A stretch of 64,000 nt of DNA from JACVRW01 sp963751105 (GCA_963751105.1 CAVVTG010000002.1:2294001-2358000), one strand, 5' to 3'; positions 7,834 to 16,248 are shown, counted from the stretch's first letter. Numbers and translations: made by a program. The notes: a model not told the origin generated them from the sequence alone.

Positions 7834-9071
7834 TGGCACTCACCGCCCACCACCCGCTCGTCGATGTCCGCGCCGACTTCCCGGTGCTCAGCCGCGAGTT
7901 CGACGGGCGACGGGTGGCCTACCTGGACTCCGCCGCCACCTCCCAGCGGCCGCGCCAGGTGATCGAGGCGATGGACCGCTTCCAGAGCGAGTCCTATGCC
8001 CCGATTCACCGGGGTGTGTACGAGCTGGCGCGCGAGTCGACCGAGGCGTTCGAGGCCGCGCGCGACCGCATCGCCCGCTTCGTGGGCTGGGAGCCGGCCA
8101 CCTCGATCTTCACCCGCAACGCCACCGAGGCGATCAACCTGGTGGCGTACTCGTGGGGCCGCGGGAACGTCGCCGAGGGCGACGAGGTGCTCATCACCGA
8201 GATGGAGCACCACTCCAACATCGTTCCCTGGCAGCTGCTCTGCGAGTCCACAGGGGCGCGGCTGCGCTATCTGTCGGTGGACGAGGGCGGAGAGCTCTCG
8301 CTGGACGAGCTCGACTCGGTGCTCGCCGAGGGACGAGTGAAGCTGGTGGCCGTCGCGCACATCTCGAACGTGCTCGGGACGATCAATCCGGTCGCCGAGA
8401 TCGTGCGCCGTGCGCGAGCGGCCGGGGCAGTGAGCGTCATCGACGGCTCGCAGTCCGTACCTCAGCTGCCGCTGGACCTGGCGGAGATCGACGCCGACTT
8501 CTACGCCTGGACGGGCCACAAGGCCCTCGGGCCGACCATCGGCCTGTTGCACGGCCGGCGCGAGCTGCTCGAGGCGATGCCCCCCTTCCTGGGAGGCGGG
8601 CACATGATCTCGCGGGTCGAGCGCGAGCGCTCCACCTGGAACGAGCTGCCCTACAAGTTCGAGGCCGGGACCTCGGCGGCGACCGAGGCCGTGGGCCTGG
8701 GCGCGGCGGTGGACTATCTCGCCGCGATCGGCATGGAGAACGTCCGCGCTCACGAGCGCGACCTCACCGCATACGCCCTCGAGCGCCTGCCCGAGGTTGA
8801 TGGGATCACCCTGTTCGGGCCCACCGACCTCGACCGCCGTGGCGGCGTCGTGCCCTTCGCCATCGAGGGCATCCATCCCCACGACATCGCAGAGCTCTGT
8901 GACCGCGAGGCGGTCTGCGTGCGGGCCGGCCACCACTGCGCGCAGCCGCTCATGCGGGTCCTCGGCGTGGGCGCGACCGCGCGGGCGTCGTTTCAGGTCT
9001 ATAGCTCGCGCGACGAGGTTGACCGGCTGGTGGACGCCCTCGGCAAGGCGCGCGAGGTGTTCGGTCTCTAG
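7833..9071 (+). CDS. sufS: SufS cysteine desulfurase
   Basis: This 412-residue PLP enzyme has Lys230 in WTGHKALGPT as the Schiff-base lysine and Cys369 in VRAGHHCAQP as the persulfide cysteine. The HHSNIVPW segment is typical of group II desulfurases. It strips sulfur from cysteine and passes it to SufU, encoded 2 bases downstream. A GTG overlapping the TAG of sufD (TAGTG) is chosen as start; the open frame upstream is only shadow of sufD. Confidence 0.96.
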   Translation: MALTAHHPLVDVRADFPVLSREFDGRRVAYLDSAATSQRPRQVIEAMDRFQSESYAPIHRGVYELARESTEAFEAARDRIARFVGWEPATSIFTRNATEAINLVAYSWGRGNVAEGDEVLITEMEHHSNIVPWQLLCESTGARLRYLSVDEGGELSLDELDSVLAEGRVKLVAVAHISNVLGTINPVAEIVRRARAAGAVSVIDGSQSVPQLPLDLAEIDADFYAWTGHKALGPTIGLLHGRRELLEAMPPFLGGGHMISRVERERSTWNELPYKFEAGTSAATEAVGLGAAVDYLAAIGMENVRAHERDLTAYALERLPEVDGITLFGPTDLDRRGGVVPFAIEGIHPHDIAELCDREAVCVRAGHHCAQPLMRVLGVGATARASFQVYSSRDEVDRLVDALGKAREVFGL

Positions 9072-9073
9072 TC

Positions 9074-9454
9074 ATGGACGCCCTCTATCGCGACTACATC
9101 CTCGAGCACTACAAGAACCCGCGGAACTTCGGCGAGCTCGAGCCGCACGACCTCGAGTGGCACGACCACAACCCGCTCTGCGGCGACGAACTGGGTGTGC
9201 ACGTGCTCGTGGAGGACGGCCGGGTCAAGGACCTGCGCTTCTGGGGCCAGGGCTGCGCCATCTCCCAGGCGGCGGCCTCGATCACCTCGGAGGAGCTGAT
9301 CGGCATGCCGGTCGAAGAGATCGAGCGGCTGGGCGCCGAGTGGGTCATCGAACAGCTCGGCATCGACATCTCCCCCACGCGCCGCAAGTGCGCATTGCTC
9401 TCGCTGAAGGTGATGCGGGGCGCGGCCACGGGCGACGCATCCTGGCCCGAGTAG
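9074..9454 (+). CDS. sufU: SufU sulfur-relay protein (compact form)
   Basis: This 126-residue zinc protein has the SufU/IscU cysteines C36 (LCGDE, with Asp38), C61 (GQGCAIS) and C106 (RRKCALL). It accepts persulfide sulfur from SufS and hands it to SufBCD. B. subtilis SufU has about 145 residues and an extra insertion between the second and third cysteine; here that spacing is only about 44 residues, roughly 18 shorter, so the insert that separates SufU from IscU is mostly missing. Position directly after sufS supports SufU. Confidence 0.93.
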   Translation: MDALYRDYILEHYKNPRNFGELEPHDLEWHDHNPLCGDELGVHVLVEDGRVKDLRFWGQGCAISQAAASITSEELIGMPVEEIERLGAEWVIEQLGIDISPTRRKCALLSLKVMRGAATGDASWPE

Positions 9455-9492
9455 ACGGTTTTAGGCCTCCTCACCGCGGGCAAGCCTGAGGG

Positions 9493-10335
9493 ATGAGCCC
9501 TCACACCGAAAGCGTTCCGCAGCTGCCGCTCGGCGGCGGCGAAGAGATTCCCCAGCTCGGCTTTGGCGTCTTCCAGGTGCCGCCCGACGACACGACCGAA
9601 GTGGTCCTCCGCGCCCTCGAGGCCGGGTACCGGCACATCGACACGGCCGCCGCCTATCAGAACGAGGCGGGCGTCGGGCAGGCGCTCCGGGCCTCGGGGC
9701 TGGACCGCGACGAGGTCTTCGTGACCACCAAGTGCTTCAACGACGACCACGGCTACGAGGAGGCCAAGCACGCGCTTCACTCGAGCCTCGACCAGCTCGA
9801 GATGAGCCACGTCGACCTGTACCTCATCCACTGGCCCGTGCCTGCGCACGACCGTTACGTGGAGACCTGGAAGGCCTTCACCGAGATGCAGCAGGATGGC
9901 CTGACGCGCAGCATCGGTGTCTCCAACTTCCAGCCCGCGCATCTCGCCCGCCTGGCGGACGAGACCGGGGTCACGCCGGCGATCAACCAGGTCGAGCTCC
10001 ACCCGCGCCTGCAGCAGCCCGGCCTGCGCCGCGAGCACGACGACCGCGGCATCCTCACCGAAGCCTGGAGCCCGCTGGCCCAGGGCGAGGTGCTCGATGA
10101 CCCGGTCATCACCGCTATCGCCGAGGCGCACGGCAGGACTCCCGGCCAGGTGGTGCTGCGCTGGCACGTCCAGCTCGGCAACGTGGTCATCCCCAAGTCG
10201 GTGACCCCGGAGCGCATCGAGGAGAACTTCGACGTCTTCGGCTTCGAGCTGAGCCACAAGGAGATGGAGCAGATCGAGAGCCTCGACGCCGGCGAGCGCA
10301 CCGGGCCGGATCCGGACACCTTCGTGCGCCCCTGA
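9493..10335 (+). CDS. Aldo/keto reductase
   Basis: This 280-residue TIM-barrel NADPH reductase keeps the catalytic tetrad: Asp in GYRHIDTAAAYQNE with the Tyr, Lys in VTTKCF, and His in LIHWP. Cofactor-binding VIPKSVTPERI is near the end. It resembles 2,5-diketo-gluconate reductase-like AKR5 enzymes; the substrate cannot be told. It sits inside the suf region between sufU and sufB, with 38 bases after sufU, and no obvious functional link to Fe-S assembly. Confidence 0.92.
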   Translation: MSPHTESVPQLPLGGGEEIPQLGFGVFQVPPDDTTEVVLRALEAGYRHIDTAAAYQNEAGVGQALRASGLDRDEVFVTTKCFNDDHGYEEAKHALHSSLDQLEMSHVDLYLIHWPVPAHDRYVETWKAFTEMQQDGLTRSIGVSNFQPAHLARLADETGVTPAINQVELHPRLQQPGLRREHDDRGILTEAWSPLAQGEVLDDPVITAIAEAHGRTPGQVVLRWHVQLGNVVIPKSVTPERIEENFDVFGFELSHKEMEQIESLDAGERTGPDPDTFVRP

Positions 10336-10358
10336 GCCAGAAATGAGAGCATGGCGCC

Positions 10359-10805
10359 GTGGCCAACAGGTTCGGCGCATCCGTGACGATCGACCGTTCC
10401 GTCGAGGAGGTCTTCGCGTTTCTCGCCGACGGTGAGAACGACCCCAAGTTCAGCCCGCGCGTGCAACAGATCGCGAAGACCACCGAGGGCCCGCCCGGCG
10501 TGGGCACGCGCTACGCGAGCACGGTCAAGGACGCCGGCATGACCACCCAGCGGGAGTTCGAGTACACCGCCTTCGAGGAGCCGACCCGCATCCGCTGGGC
10601 CGAGCGCTCGAAGAACGCCATCACCGTCCCCGACGGCGGTTACGACCTGGCTCCGGCGGGCGAGGGGAAGACGGAGCTGACCTTCTTCAACACCTTCGAG
10701 GGGCACGGATTTGGCAAGTTGCTGCTCCCGTTGGCGCTGCGCTCCGCACGCAAGGGTGCAGACGATTTCGCGCGCTCGATCAAGGCGGCGGTCGAAGGCG
10801 CCTAG
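10359..10805 (+). CDS. SRPBCC-family protein
   Basis: This 148-residue START/polyketide-cyclase-like fold opens FGASVTIDRSVEEVFAFLAD, the standard beta1-alpha1 of SRPBCC proteins, and ends with an amphipathic helix. These small lipid- or ligand-binding proteins are abundant in actinobacteria; no ligand or partner can be inferred. GTG 10359 is chosen as start; an out-of-frame ATG lies 8 bases earlier. It follows the aldo/keto reductase by 23 bases and may be co-transcribed with it. Confidence 0.8.
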   Translation: MANRFGASVTIDRSVEEVFAFLADGENDPKFSPRVQQIAKTTEGPPGVGTRYASTVKDAGMTTQREFEYTAFEEPTRIRWAERSKNAITVPDGGYDLAPAGEGKTELTFFNTFEGHGFGKLLLPLALRSARKGADDFARSIKAAVEGA

Positions 10806-10813
10806 ACCAGCGA

Positions 10814-10828
10814 GCACGCGGCGCGTGC
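10814..10828 (+). terminator. Short hairpin after the SRPBCC gene
   Basis: GCACGC and GCGTGC pair around a 3-base loop 8 bases after the stop at 10805. There is no T tract, so it is a weak terminator candidate separating sufB from the upstream genes. Confidence 0.3.
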
Positions 10829-10840
10829 GAGCCCGCCTAT

Positions 10841-10883
10841 CTCCTACCGCAGGAGTCGGTAAAGCCGCTCAGGCCGCTAGTAT
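10841..10883 (+). promoter_or_regulatory. Candidate sufB promoter and operator
   Basis: An inverted repeat CTCCT-ACCGC-AGGAG (10841-10855) lies 22 bases before a TAGTAT -10-like box (10878-10883). GGGAGG then precedes the sufB ATG by 5 bases. A repeat in this position could bind a repressor, possibly the Rrf2 protein, but the same repeat is not seen ahead of rrf2 itself. Confidence 0.4.
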
Positions 10884-10894
10884 GGGAGGTCGAT

Positions 10895-12295
10895 ATGGCT
10901 GCCACTGACAAGACGCGAATCGCCAAGCCCAGCACCATTCATGAGGACGAGCAGGGACAGCTCGTCGCCAAGAAGGGCATCTCCCGCGAGGTCATCGAGG
11001 AGCTCTCGAAGATCAAGGGTGAGCCGGACTGGATGCGCCAGAAGCGCCTGAAGTCGTACGAGATCTTCGAGCGCAAGCCGATCCCCACCTGGGGCGTCGA
11101 CCTCTCCGACCTCGACCTGTCGGAGCTCGTCCTCTACTCCCCGCCCACCGCCGGGCGCTATGACAGCTGGGACGACGTCCCTGATGAGCAGAAGGACACC
11201 TTCGAGAAGCTCGGCATCCCGCAGGCCGAGCGCGAGCACCTCGCCGGCGTCGTGGGCGTGTGGCGGCAGGAGCCCTTCTACGAGGGGCTCAAGAAGGAGT
11301 ACGCCGACCTCGGAATCATCTTCTGCGCGATGGACACGGCGGTCACCGAGCACGAGGACCTCGTGCGCGAGTACTTCATGAACAAGTGCGTGCCGCCGCA
11401 GGACAACAAGTTCTCGGCGCTGCACGGCGCGGTGTGGTCCGGTGGCTCCTTCCTCTACGTGCCCAAGGACGTCAAGGTCGACCTCCCGCTCCAGGCCTAC
11501 TTCCGCATGGAAGGCTCGGGCGAGGGGACCTTCGAGCACACGCTGATCATCGCCGACGAGGGCTCCGAGGTGAACTACATCGAGGGCTGCACGGCGCAGA
11601 CCTACAGCGCCAACTCGATGCACTCCGCCGTCGTCGAGATCTTCGTCAAGGAGCGCGCGAAGGCGCGCTACACCACCGTCCAGAACTGGTCGAAGGACGT
11701 CTTCAACCTGAACACCAAGCGGGCGATCGTCGAGGCGCACGGAACCGTCGAATGGGTCGGCGGCTCGATGGGCGCCAAGAAGGTCATGCTCTACCCCGGC
11801 TCGTTCCTGATCGGCGAGGGCGCTCGGGCCGACCACCTCAACGTGGGCGTGGCCTCGGGTGACGTGTGGAAGGACACCGGCGCCAAGGTCGTGCACCTCG
11901 CGCCCAACACCACCTCCAACATCCTCGCCAAGTCGATCTCCAAGGACGGAGGGATCATGGGCTACCGCGGCCTCGTGCGCATGGGCCACAACTCCCAGGG
12001 CTCCAAGGCCCACGTCCAGTGTGACGGCCTGATGATGGACGACCGTTCGCGCTCGGACACCTGGCCCGATATCCAGATCCAGAACCCGCACGTCACCGTG
12101 GCCCACGAGGCCGTGGTCGGCAAGATCTCCGACGAGCAGCTCTTCTACCTGCAGTCGCGCGGCCTCTCCGAGGAGGAGGCGGCGGCGATGATCGTGAACG
12201 GCTTCATCGAGCCGGTCACGAAGGAGCTGCCGATGGAGTACGCCATCGAGCTGAACCGCCTCATTCAGCTCGAGATGGTCGACTCAATCGGCTGA
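10895..12295 (+). CDS. sufB: SufB, Fe-S scaffold subunit
   Basis: This 466-residue protein carries the SufB features: VDLSDLDLSELVLY near the N-terminus, FCAMDTAVTEHEDLVREYFM, EGCTAQ (the cysteine region linked to sulfur acceptance), and a C-terminal ALELNRLIQLEM-like end. It builds nascent Fe-S clusters with SufC and SufD. It is unusual that sufB lies last, 3 kb after sufD and separated by an aldo/keto reductase and an SRPBCC gene; a strong ribosome-binding site and its own -10-like box suggest separate control. Confidence 0.97.
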   Translation: MAATDKTRIAKPSTIHEDEQGQLVAKKGISREVIEELSKIKGEPDWMRQKRLKSYEIFERKPIPTWGVDLSDLDLSELVLYSPPTAGRYDSWDDVPDEQKDTFEKLGIPQAEREHLAGVVGVWRQEPFYEGLKKEYADLGIIFCAMDTAVTEHEDLVREYFMNKCVPPQDNKFSALHGAVWSGGSFLYVPKDVKVDLPLQAYFRMEGSGEGTFEHTLIIADEGSEVNYIEGCTAQTYSANSMHSAVVEIFVKERAKARYTTVQNWSKDVFNLNTKRAIVEAHGTVEWVGGSMGAKKVMLYPGSFLIGEGARADHLNVGVASGDVWKDTGAKVVHLAPNTTSNILAKSISKDGGIMGYRGLVRMGHNSQGSKAHVQCDGLMMDDRSRSDTWPDIQIQNPHVTVAHEAVVGKISDEQLFYLQSRGLSEEEAAAMIVNGFIEPVTKELPMEYAIELNRLIQLEMVDSIG

Positions 12296-12335
12296 GCCGG
12301 CTGCGAAGCATCGTCGGCCTGCGTCATCGGCCGCT

Positions 12336-12352
12336 CGCGTGCAGAGCACGCG
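12336..12352 (+). terminator. 7-bp perfect hairpin after sufB
   Basis: CGCGTGC-AGA-GCACGCG lies 40 bases after the sufB stop. No T tract follows. It is the best terminator candidate in the 275-base stretch 12296-12570, in which nothing else convincing was seen. Confidence 0.35.
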
Positions 12353-12570
12353 TCGCGACCTGCTTCCTTGGCCGACGGGCTTCTCGCCGGCTCATCTCGA
12401 TCGAGCGCATCGGGTAGCGCCTTCCGCGCCGAGATCTGACCGATCCCGGTGCGTCCCTCGGACGGCTCGGAGCCGAGTTGTCGCGAGGCAAGTGCTGAAT
12501 CGTTGCGCACCGTGCAAGTTGCCCGGCCGTGGTGCTCAATGATCGTCGCGGATCTGCCGATCCTCGAGGA

Positions 12571-13269
12571 GTGAGCGTCAACGACCTCGTCCTCGTTCAG
12601 GGGATGGCAGACACCAGGCTGGCGCTCCGCCGCTGGAATCGCGAGCCACTGCGCGTGCTCGGGCCCTGGCTGCTGCTCAGCCTGCTGGTCACGCTCGCGC
12701 TGCTGGGAGCGATCTACCTCGTGGCCTCGGCGACCGTGCCCGCCGCGAACCGCTACCTCATCCCCGGCTACAACGACAGCGCCGGGCTCGGCGACTACCT
12801 CCACGTGCTCTACCGCAACGCGCTGGTGCTGGCCCTGCATGCTCTGGCCTGCGTGGCCGGCTTCATCGCCGGCAGCTCGCTTCCTCTGTCTGCCTCACAG
12901 CGCAGCGGCGTCTCGCGCTGGGTGCATGAAAAGGCGGGTCCGCTGGCCATCGCCTTCGTGGTCTGCGCCACCTGCTTCTCGCTCTTCACCCAGGCTTACG
13001 TGATCGGCGGCGGGACGGCGTCGATCGCCGCCCAGCTCGGCACGACGCCGGGCGTCTTACTGCTTGCCCTCACGCCACACGCCGTGCCAGAGCTCGTCGC
13101 CCTGTTCCTGCCGCTGGCCGCGTGGGTGATCTCCAGCCGCAACGACGACTGGCAGGATCTGCTCGCGGCCACCCTGGTCACAGTGGCCGTCGCGGCGCCG
13201 GTGCTGCTGGCCAGCGCGGCGGTGGAGGTTTGGGTCACGCCACACCTGCTGGGCGCGATCGCCGCCTAG
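12571..13269 (+). CDS. SpoIIM-like integral membrane protein
   Basis: About 232 residues with five hydrophobic segments. The block TPHAVPELVALFLPLAAWVI near the C-terminus matches the P-H-x-x-x-E-L-x-A signature of stage II sporulation protein M-like membrane proteins. In spore formers SpoIIM acts in engulfment; in actinobacteria relatives are of unknown role, often beside RDD or AAA+ genes, which are absent here. The start is uncertain: GTG 12571 has AGGA immediately upstream, ATG 12604 also fits, and the open frame extends to 12529. Confidence 0.65.
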   Translation: MSVNDLVLVQGMADTRLALRRWNREPLRVLGPWLLLSLLVTLALLGAIYLVASATVPAANRYLIPGYNDSAGLGDYLHVLYRNALVLALHALACVAGFIAGSSLPLSASQRSGVSRWVHEKAGPLAIAFVVCATCFSLFTQAYVIGGGTASIAAQLGTTPGVLLLALTPHAVPELVALFLPLAAWVISSRNDDWQDLLAATLVTVAVAAPVLLASAAVEVWVTPHLLGAIAA

Positions 13270-13308
13270 CGCCGGTGTCCCGCCGTGCGAGGCGGACACA
13301 AGCGGTGC

Positions 13309-13540
13309 ATGAACGACTACGAGCGCACGGCAACCGTCGACGTGAGCACAGCGGTGAGCTCGAGGTCTCCGAGGATGGTCAGAGCTCCCAGGTGGCCGTT
13401 CGCCTGCATACGGAGATGGACGAACAAGCCATCGAGGGGGACCTCCAGCGCACGCTCGACAACATCAAGCGGCTCGTGGAGGACGGCGGTGCGCGACTTC
13501 GTGCGCTACAGGCGAAGCAGCGCCGCGCCCTCACGACGAG
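13309..13540 (+). pseudogene. SRPBCC-family gene remnant with internal deletion
   Basis: The ATG at 13309 opens MNDYERTATVDVS, a typical SRPBCC start. After a frame change near 13345-13352 the text continues GELEVSEDGQSSQVAVRLHT and then LQRTLDNIKRLVEDGG, the typical final strand and helix of the same family. About 65-80 residues of the middle are missing, and the reading runs on without a stop into the terminator and antisense of the next gene. It is read as an intact gene reduced by one internal deletion; the family assignment is by pattern recognition only. Confidence 0.55.
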
Positions 13541-13542
13541 CA

Positions 13543-13570
13543 AGGCCCGCCCCGATTGGGGGGCGGGCCT
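13543..13570 (-). terminator. 11-bp perfect hairpin terminator
   Basis: AGGCCCGCCCC (13543-13553) pairs with GGGGCGGGCCT (13560-13570) around a 6-base loop, 33 bases past the stop of the secreted-protein gene ending at 13604. It could serve both strands. Confidence 0.6.
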
Positions 13571-13603
13571 CGCCTGCTGCGGAACTGCTGCGTGCCTCGT
13601 TGA

Positions 13604-14329
13604 CTACTTCTTGCAGGCGACGCTCTTCGAGTCGGTCAGCTTGCCACCCTCGACGATGTTCTCGAACTTCAGGGTCCACTTCTTGCCGGTGCAGCCCGTG
13701 GACTGGATGATGCCCTGGGTCTTGCCCTTGACCTTGGTCGTTCCGGTGAGACCGAACTTCAGGGTCTCGATGGCGGACTTGACGCCGGGCAGGGGCTGCT
13801 GGATGTCGGTCGGGATCTTCACGTTGATCACGCGGCCCTTGACCGTGCTGTCGAGCATCTTGGCGATGGGGAGCGGCTGACCCACGAGGAAGAGGCCCAG
13901 CGTGCCCTTGGTGGTGACGAATGCCTCGACGCTGAGGTTCTCGGTGGCCCCGGTCGCCTGGGCCACGACGTTGCCCTTGCCCACCTTCGAGCCCTTGGGA
14001 CAGACGCTGGCGCTGGCCTGCTCGTTGGCCTTCTGCACCGAGCAGCGCTTGCTCTTGGCCCAGCTCTTGCCGTTCCAGCCGAGGCCCTTGGGCAGGGTGA
14101 TCTTGAGCGAAGTCGACGTGGCCGGCTGTCCGCTGCCGTCCTTCGTCGCCTGCTCGATGCCGAGATTCAGCTTCACCGCCTTCGGCTTCTTCGTGGTGCC
14201 CGAATCGCCCGGCTTGGCCGAGAAGGACAAGTCCATGGTGGTGTTCGAGGCGAGCTGGGCGTAGGCGACGCCCGATAGCGAGAGGGCAAGCACGCCGATG
14301 AGCGCGAGCCCGAGAGTCTTCTTAAGCAC
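13604..14329 (-). CDS. Secreted protein of unknown function (paralog A)
   Basis: About 241 residues starting at a GTG (14329) with GGAGG just upstream. A signal peptide KKTLGLALIGVLALSLSGVA is cleaved before QLASN. The mature protein is beta-rich, with repeated K/G/T-containing strands and Cys pairs (for example KRCSVQK with ASVCPKG, and TGCTGKK with SVACKK). The C-terminal half, PLPGVKSAIETLKFGLTG then KGKTQGIIQSTGCTGKKWTL, aligns by eye with paralog B next door (EPLPGLSNAVIDV, then KIGCKGKTRTVRVEF). I recognise no named domain. Confidence 0.75.
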   Translation of the reverse strand: MLKKTLGLALIGVLALSLSGVAYAQLASNTTMDLSFSAKPGDSGTTKKPKAVKLNLGIEQATKDGSGQPATSTSLKITLPKGLGWNGKSWAKSKRCSVQKANEQASASVCPKGSKVGKGNVVAQATGATENLSVEAFVTTKGTLGLFLVGQPLPIAKMLDSTVKGRVINVKIPTDIQQPLPGVKSAIETLKFGLTGTTKVKGKTQGIIQSTGCTGKKWTLKFENIVEGGKLTDSKSVACKK

Positions 14330-14471
14330 GGATCCTCCGTCTGAGCGAGTGTGTAGTCGCGCGCCGGCCAAAAGGCCTCGCGCATGGATGCGAACCGCCA
14401 AAGTTATACGGCTCTGCCATGAAGGACACCTAAGTGGCCAAAGAGTTTCGCCTGTGTGTCACAAGAATGCA

Positions 14472-14497
14472 CCGGGGCGGCCCGCAGGCCGCCCCGG
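14472..14497 (-). terminator. 11-bp perfect hairpin terminator
   Basis: CCGGGGCGGCC (14472-14482) pairs with GGCCGCCCCGG (14487-14497) around a 4-base loop, 31 bases beyond the stop of paralog B (14528). It ends that transcript before paralog A. Confidence 0.6.
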
Positions 14498-14527
14498 AAC
14501 AACAGCGTTGCGCTCAGGCCGAGGTGC

Positions 14528-15343
14528 CTAGCAGGGCCCGGCCTTCCTCGCCGTCGCCTTCTCGTTCTCGAGGTTGACGAACTCGACGCGAACGGTGCGG
14601 GTCTTGCCCTTGCATCCGATCTTCGAGTAGTAGCCGACGGTCCTGGTCCTGCCCCTGATCCTGGTCTTGGCCTTCTTGAGCAGGACGTTGGAGCTGACGT
14701 CGATCACGGCGTTCGACAGTCCGGGCAGCGGCTCGTACAGGTTCTTCTGCACGTCGAACCGCAGCTCGCTGGTCTTGAGGCCTTCCAGCTTGACGTTGAC
14801 GAACTTCGCCTTGATCGTCTCGTTGATCGGGTTGGGGCAGCCGCCTTCCGGCTCCTGGCCCGGCCCGCCGTCGAGTCGAATGGCCATCCCGCCTAGCTTG
14901 CCGGCATCGGACAGGTTGTAGAGGCGTAGCCGCAGATTGCACGGCACCTGGGCGGCGGGACTGCGGTCGCTAGCCGCGCCGAACTGGTTGCGGACGATGC
15001 CCTTGCCCAGTGACGCCTTGTCGCACTTGGACGACGGATCCGGCGTCTGTGACGCCTGGGAGAACCTGCAGGCCTTGAACAGCTTCGGATAGGTCACGAG
15101 ACCCTCCGGTGCGATGCGGTACTGCCTGATCGCCGTGGGACGCAGGCCGCCTACGGCACTGACCTCATAGCCGAAGCCCAGCCTGGCCGGCTTGGGGCTG
15201 GAAGGACTCCCCTTGCCCGCGGGCTTGGCGGTCGCAAGATCCACCTTGTAGACGTTGTCCCCTGTCTGTTGAGCAAAGGCGATGCCTACGCCCACACCGA
15301 GAACCGCCACGGCGCTCGCCGCAGCGATCAAACGCTTTCGCAT
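14528..15343 (-). CDS. Secreted protein of unknown function (paralog B)
   Basis: 271 residues with a signal peptide (RKRLIAAASAVAVLGVGVGI, then AFA before QQTGD). The mature part has Cys-containing strands (KACRFSQ with SSKCDKA, QVPCNLR, EGGCPNP, KIGCKGK) and ends in KAGPC. It shares the C-terminal layout of paralog A: a PLPG loop, a long strand pair, a basic segment, then G-C-x-G-K. The two genes are in the same orientation but each has its own terminator, so they are separately transcribed duplicates. Extracellular; function unknown. Confidence 0.75.
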   Translation of the reverse strand: MRKRLIAAASAVAVLGVGVGIAFAQQTGDNVYKVDLATAKPAGKGSPSSPKPARLGFGYEVSAVGGLRPTAIRQYRIAPEGLVTYPKLFKACRFSQASQTPDPSSKCDKASLGKGIVRNQFGAASDRSPAAQVPCNLRLRLYNLSDAGKLGGMAIRLDGGPGQEPEGGCPNPINETIKAKFVNVKLEGLKTSELRFDVQKNLYEPLPGLSNAVIDVSSNVLLKKAKTRIRGRTRTVGYYSKIGCKGKTRTVRVEFVNLENEKATARKAGPC

Positions 15344-15429
15344 TCCTCCTCCTGAGGGTGGTACTTCGGTTAGAACCCCTACTTCGGGCCACCCTATAAC
15401 ACCTTGGCGCGTTCGAGTTGCGGTACCCC

Positions 15430-16248
15430 ATGCGGCATTCTTGGTCGATGCGGCCGCCCGACGGAGCCGAGATCTACGCCCCCGAGTTCCCGGCGAAGAT
15501 GGACTGGCTGAACGTTGCCTTCCTCCGGATGAACACCCTGATGGGCCGCGGGGCGGTGCTGGTCGAGTTCTGGGACTTCGCCCGGGTCAACTCGCTTCGC
15601 ACCCTGCCCTACCTGGTCGAATGGCACCGGCGCTATCGCGATGACGGCCTGAGGGTGATCGGCGTTCATTCGCCCGGCTACTCGTTCGGACGTGACCCCG
15701 AGCTGGCGGCCCGCGCGGTCGAGCGGCTGGATGTGCCGTACGCCGTGCTGCTCGATCCGAGCCTCGAGGTGTGGCGTCTCTACGGCAACCGGGGCTGGCC
15801 GGGGCGCTACCTGTTCGATCGCACCGGCAAGCTCGCCTTCATCCACTACGGCGAGGGGGAGTACGGCGACACCGAGCGGGCGATCGGCGAGTGCCTCGAC
15901 CTCGACGTCGAGCCGATGGCGCCGCTACGGCCCGAGGACGAACCCGGCATGTTGCTCGAGCCGCAGACCGCGGACATCGCTCTGCCCACGGACCGCGAGC
16001 GCCTGGAGCTGGTACGCGACTGGACCGACGGCGAGGACTGGATCGAGGCCGCCGACGCCGGCGCGGCGGCGGGCTTCGGGTTTCGCGGCGGAGGCGCCTA
16101 TGCGGTGTTGTCAGGTGAGGGTGTCGAGCCCGGGCTGCATGAGGCCGACTCCGGCGTGGTGGAGGCCGAGAGCCCCGGCCTGCGTCTGCATGGCGTTCAG
16201 TTCACGCCTGCGCCGCCAGGGCGCGACGGATCTCCCGCGGGAGCATGA
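15430..16248 (+). CDS. Thioredoxin-fold (TlpA/DipZ-like) protein without active-site cysteines
   Basis: The segment AVLVEFWDFARVNSLRTLPY is the redoxin active-site strand-helix; in DipZ/TlpA relatives this reads FW-x-x-x-C-I-N-C. Here both cysteines are replaced (Arg52 and Ser55), so thiol-disulfide chemistry is unlikely. GLRVIGVHSPGYSF and GWPGRYLFDRTGKLAFIHYG complete the fold, and a further ~100-residue C-terminal part starts at DIALPTDRERLE. No signal peptide is seen. Start candidates are TTG 15418, ATG 15430 and ATG 15448, none with a good ribosome-binding site. The 3' end overlaps convergent ispH by 47 bases. Confidence 0.75.
   Translation: MRHSWSMRPPDGAEIYAPEFPAKMDWLNVAFLRMNTLMGRGAVLVEFWDFARVNSLRTLPYLVEWHRRYRDDGLRVIGVHSPGYSFGRDPELAARAVERLDVPYAVLLDPSLEVWRLYGNRGWPGRYLFDRTGKLAFIHYGEGEYGDTERAIGECLDLDVEPMAPLRPEDEPGMLLEPQTADIALPTDRERLELVRDWTDGEDWIEAADAGAAAGFGFRGGGAYAVLSGEGVEPGLHEADSGVVEAESPGLRLHGVQFTPAPPGRDGSPAGA

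Noticed and set aside
12265..12840. 191-residue minus-strand open frame after sufB
   Set aside because: Composition is low-complexity, it overlaps sufB and the SpoIIM-like gene, and no ribosome-binding site or motif is seen.
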